From the NCBI GenBank assembly GCA_937890845.1, contig CALADR010000294.1:1-8089 (forward strand): DNA of 8,089 nucleotides. Reading direction: 5' to 3'. The notes below the pieces were generated by a model. It ran no database searches. It was given only the letters and a program-made list of their open reading frames with translations, and was not told the DNA's origin. The stretch is from an uncultured Bacteroidales bacterium (GTDB taxonomy: Bacteria > Bacteroidota > Bacteroidia > Bacteroidales > UBA932). Numbering within the stretch: the stretch's first letter is position 1; every line of letters begins with the position of its first letter. A program made the translations under genes and the position numbers. This document shows, piece after piece, positions 6,302 through 8,089 of this stretch.

Positions 6302-7619
6302 TCACACATTTTTCCCTTCCAAAATCTTGACAAGGTCCTTTTTGATATCCATATCGATTGTCCTGTAACGGGAAAAAGCTCGGCTGCCCTCCGCATGCCC
6401 CGTAAGTGACGAAACCAAATCCGGATCTCTGACCATCTTATAAATGTTTCCTATAAAAGTACGCCTGGCCATATGACTGCTCGCTATCTCATTTATCGGA
6501 ACCTTCTTCTCAGTTCTGGTCAGAGTATCAAGTTCTGTAACCATATAAGTCACTCCGCTCATACTCAGAATCAGCTTTATATCATCATTGAACTTCTCAG
6601 GACTCTCAAAAGGAAGAAGCCTGCTGCCAGGCCACCCGGAATAACGGTCAACTATTTCACAGGCTACCCGATTCAAAGGGACTACCACCGTACGGGCACC
6701 GGACCTTATTGTCTTTGACGGGATATATTCAATAGACCCTCTTACCACATCACTTTTTTCCAGCCTCATCAGGTCACCGACACGGCAGCCGACATTACAC
6801 TCTGCACTGCAAGATCAGGAAATTCAGAAAGATCAGCCTCATATATCTTCTTTACATCATCCAACGTAAGATATATGGGAGTTCCATATCTCTCAGAGGG
6901 CATTTCAAAGCCATCAAACGGAGACTCCTGTATAAGTCTGGCCTTACATGCCCAGTTAAAAAACGCCCGCAAACCGCGGAACAGCCCACATACATAATTC
7001 CCTCCACGAGGCTTGATCCTCCTGGGTTATCTTCCAAAATCCCGGCATAGCGGCCGACATATACGGATTCATTGGCAATATAATCATGAATCATCCCTAG
7101 TACCTTACAGTCAACCTTTCTTATATCAAGAACGAATGAATCCACCTTACTGGAATACCGTATATAAGACTCATACCTGCGTACCATTCTCCGCAACACC
7201 TCATAATGCCGTCTCCGTCCTTCGCTGATTTTCCGCTCAGACACAAATCTTCCGAACAGAGTATCAAATCCCGAATCTGAGGAATTTTCCCGGCCATACA
7301 ACGTTCCGGATCGGAAATCCTTTACTGCACTTGCCAGCCACCCTCGTACATCAGTCTCACCTGCTTTCTTCGCAAGACAATAAGTTTCAAGCAAATACTC
7401 CCTTAACAAGCGCACATCCTCCCCTACCCTGACCTTTTCCTTCTCTGCAACAGGATTGCGCCCGCGGACACACTCCCGCCTGCTGTCCCAAAACCTGGGC
7501 GTGACCAAAATCCATGTCCGCACCGCCTGATGGAAAGCCCGCCCGTCTACAAGCCTAACATACAGAGGAACAGTCACTCCAGACTTTACCTCTGATCTGA
7601 TTTCAAACCTTATTTTCAT
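6302..7619 (-). pseudogene. Decayed tyrosine recombinase/integrase (two frame-breaking lesions)
   Basis: It starts at MKIRFEIRSE (ATG complement 7617-7619), with an Arm-type DNA-binding domain (VPLYVRLVDGR...TPRFWDSRR) and a SAM-like core-binding domain (FDTLFGRFVSERKISEGRRRHYEVLRRM). The frame breaks at the GGG run 7024-7026 (CCC on the minus strand). One extra C would give EDNPRRIKPRGGNYVCGL and lead into RAFFNWACKARLIQESPFDGF. A second break lies near 6799-6801, between DLAVQ and CNVGCRVGDL. Relatives carry about seven residues there (RDIFxFQ type), matching a 19-bp loss. Beyond it the catalytic domain is readable to the stop: Arg in GCRVGD, Lys in SKTIRSG, HMARR, GHAEGSRAF and the nucleophile Tyr in SRYR. 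1318 bp plus 20 missing bases equals 446 codons including stop, so both lesions account for the frame exactly. It is probably inactive. The 1-bp lesion could be a sequencing error; the 19-bp one is unlikely to be. Confidence 0.88.
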
Positions 7620-7655
7620 CTCAAAGCATTCTGTTTCTCTTTTACGCCAATACAA

Positions 7656-7663
7656 CAAATATA
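7656..7663 (-). promoter_or_regulatory. -7 element of the integrase remnant
   Basis: Minus-strand TATATTTG is an exact TAnnTTTG match 36 bp upstream of the integrase ATG. No clear -33 TTTG is seen; its expected place is taken by the inverted repeat at 7671-7694. Confidence 0.5.
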
Positions 7664-7670
7664 GTCATCT

Positions 7671-7694
7671 TGCTACAGAAACCGTCCTGTAGCA
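7671..7694. repeat. 8-bp inverted repeat with 8-bp spacer upstream of the integrase
   Basis: TGCTACAG (7671-7678) and CTGTAGCA (7687-7694) are perfect inverted copies separated by AAACCGTC. The repeat lies 7 bp upstream of the integrase -7 element, over the -33 region. It could be an autoregulatory operator. Alternatively, the arm-spacer-arm geometry resembles a tyrosine-recombinase crossover site. I found no second copy in the window. Confidence 0.5.
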
Positions 7695-7859
7695 TAGGAA
7701 CATACAAGTCACGGAGTTACATAAGCCGGAAATTGTTAAACGATTGGAAAACATCTGTTAAACCGGAAACACTCTCCCCTTTCCTGCCGGACCTGACAGC
7801 CTAAAAACATTGCTCCTGTAACTTCCAGACACACCTTTTCCATTAAAATATACCAAGGG

Positions 7860-8089
7860 GCCAATCTCCCGTATCCGAGCCGAATCATCGTCGGGGTCCC
7901 GAAGCTACTTCCCGACACGGCAGAGCACCTGGAAGAGAACGAAGCTATCAGGAGCGTTACCTCCAACCATATAGAAGACAGCGCACGTACCTTTGCCAGC
8001 CTTCTTCAGGAAGGTGCAGAGAAGAAAGATATTCCGACCCTGTTCATGGAACTCACGGAAGCCGAGGCAGTCAAGCTCTTCGCCAACAC
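7860..8089 (+). pseudogene. ugd: UDP-glucose 6-dehydrogenase fragment lacking the N-terminal NAD-binding domain
   Basis: The frame reads ANLPYPSRIIVGVPKLLPD..., then ARTFASLLQEGAEKKDIP, TLFMELTEAEAVKLFANT, and runs off the right edge. This aligns with the middle of short (about 390-residue) Ugd proteins such as E. coli Ugd (NLHPSRIVIG...FAALLQEGAIKQNIP...TEAEAIKLFANT), beginning near family residue 145-150. The conserved catalytic Lys and the Asn four residues later (KLFAN) are present at the end. Missing are the Rossmann NAD-binding half and the FSPEFLREG segment. No in-frame ATG occurs before the late one in TLFME, and an in-frame stop lies at 7794-7796, so a normal start is not available. 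Ugd oxidises UDP-Glc to UDP-GlcA, the substrate of the epimerase gene to the left. The 3' part is outside the window, so further damage cannot be judged. Confidence 0.82.

Larger units (their letters stand above)
7620..7859. other. Non-coding stretch between integrase remnant and ugd fragment
   Basis: About 240 bp without a convincing gene. It holds the integrase -7 element and the 8-8-8 inverted repeat in its left third. The frame leading into the ugd fragment has a stop (TGA at 7794-7796), and between that stop and 7860 it encodes nothing like the conserved FSPEFLREGKALYDN segment that should precede ugd's YPSR. No N-terminal ugd sequence (GTGYVGL-type Rossmann motif) is found. The end of the lost or inserted DNA is probably near 7850-7860. 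Confidence 0.55.

Noticed and set aside
6302..6769. A stand-alone catalytic-domain recombinase of 155 residues
   Set aside because: The frame upstream of its ATG still encodes CNVGCRVGDL, including the catalytic Arg, so it is the 3' part of the broken integrase.
6769..6972. Separate small gene between the two integrase frames
   Set aside because: Its translation (RAFFNWACKARL...DLAVQ) is the middle of the same integrase displaced by frameshifts, not an independent gene.
7736..7966. 76-codon minus-strand frame near the right end
   Set aside because: It overlaps the ugd fragment, whose conserved motifs are on the plus strand. It has no family features.

Overview
The window looks like chromosomal DNA from the order Bacteroidales (Bacteroides/Prevotella/Alistipes-like; the genus cannot be settled from the sequence). 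Four things point there: a lipoprotein sulfatase of the Ser-type S-x-P-S-R class, a short-form PgeF, an integrase with the Bacteroidetes Arm-binding/SAM-like/catalytic layout, and TAnnTTTG -7 promoter elements upstream of several genes. I see no tRNA, rRNA, CRISPR array or complete mobile element.

Left block (1-2786, all on the minus strand). From promoter to end the order is a PgeF/YfiH-family enzyme, an S1-family sulfatase lipoprotein, and the N-terminal part of a secreted ricin-B-like protein that runs off the left edge. Gaps of 51 and 48 bp suggest one transcription unit. The sulfatase and the lectin-like protein fit host or dietary glycan use. PgeF is a general metabolic or cell-wall enzyme and is an unexpected lead gene.

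Middle (2787-5159). A 200-bp AT-rich divergent promoter region holds two short inverted repeats and a -7 element facing each way. To its right, on the plus strand, is a 721-residue membrane-anchored protein of unknown function, with an N-terminal EF-hand-type loop, a CCxxC...CxC cysteine cluster and three predicted membrane segments. It converges on the next gene, and the two overlap by 9 bp inside a perfect 10-bp-stem hairpin whose top base pairs are the two stop codons.

Right block (5144-8089). A UDP-glucuronate 4-epimerase-type SDR enzyme (minus strand) is followed by a decayed tyrosine recombinase (minus strand, 6302-7619). Two lesions break the recombinase: a 1-bp loss in a C run and an apparent 19-bp deletion. 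Repairing both gives exactly 446 codons. Beyond about 240 bp of non-coding DNA, which carries an integrase-type promoter and an 8-8-8 inverted repeat, lies the plus-strand middle part of a UDP-glucose 6-dehydrogenase (ugd) whose NAD-binding N-terminus is missing. Ugd makes UDP-GlcA, the epimerase's substrate, so a dead integrase sits between one intact and one truncated enzyme of the UDP-GalA route. I read this as an old insertion/deletion scar in a surface-polysaccharide precursor locus. There is no clear evidence of a new defence or mobile system. The best leads are the uncharacterised 721-residue protein, the stop-codon hairpin and the integrase/ugd scar.
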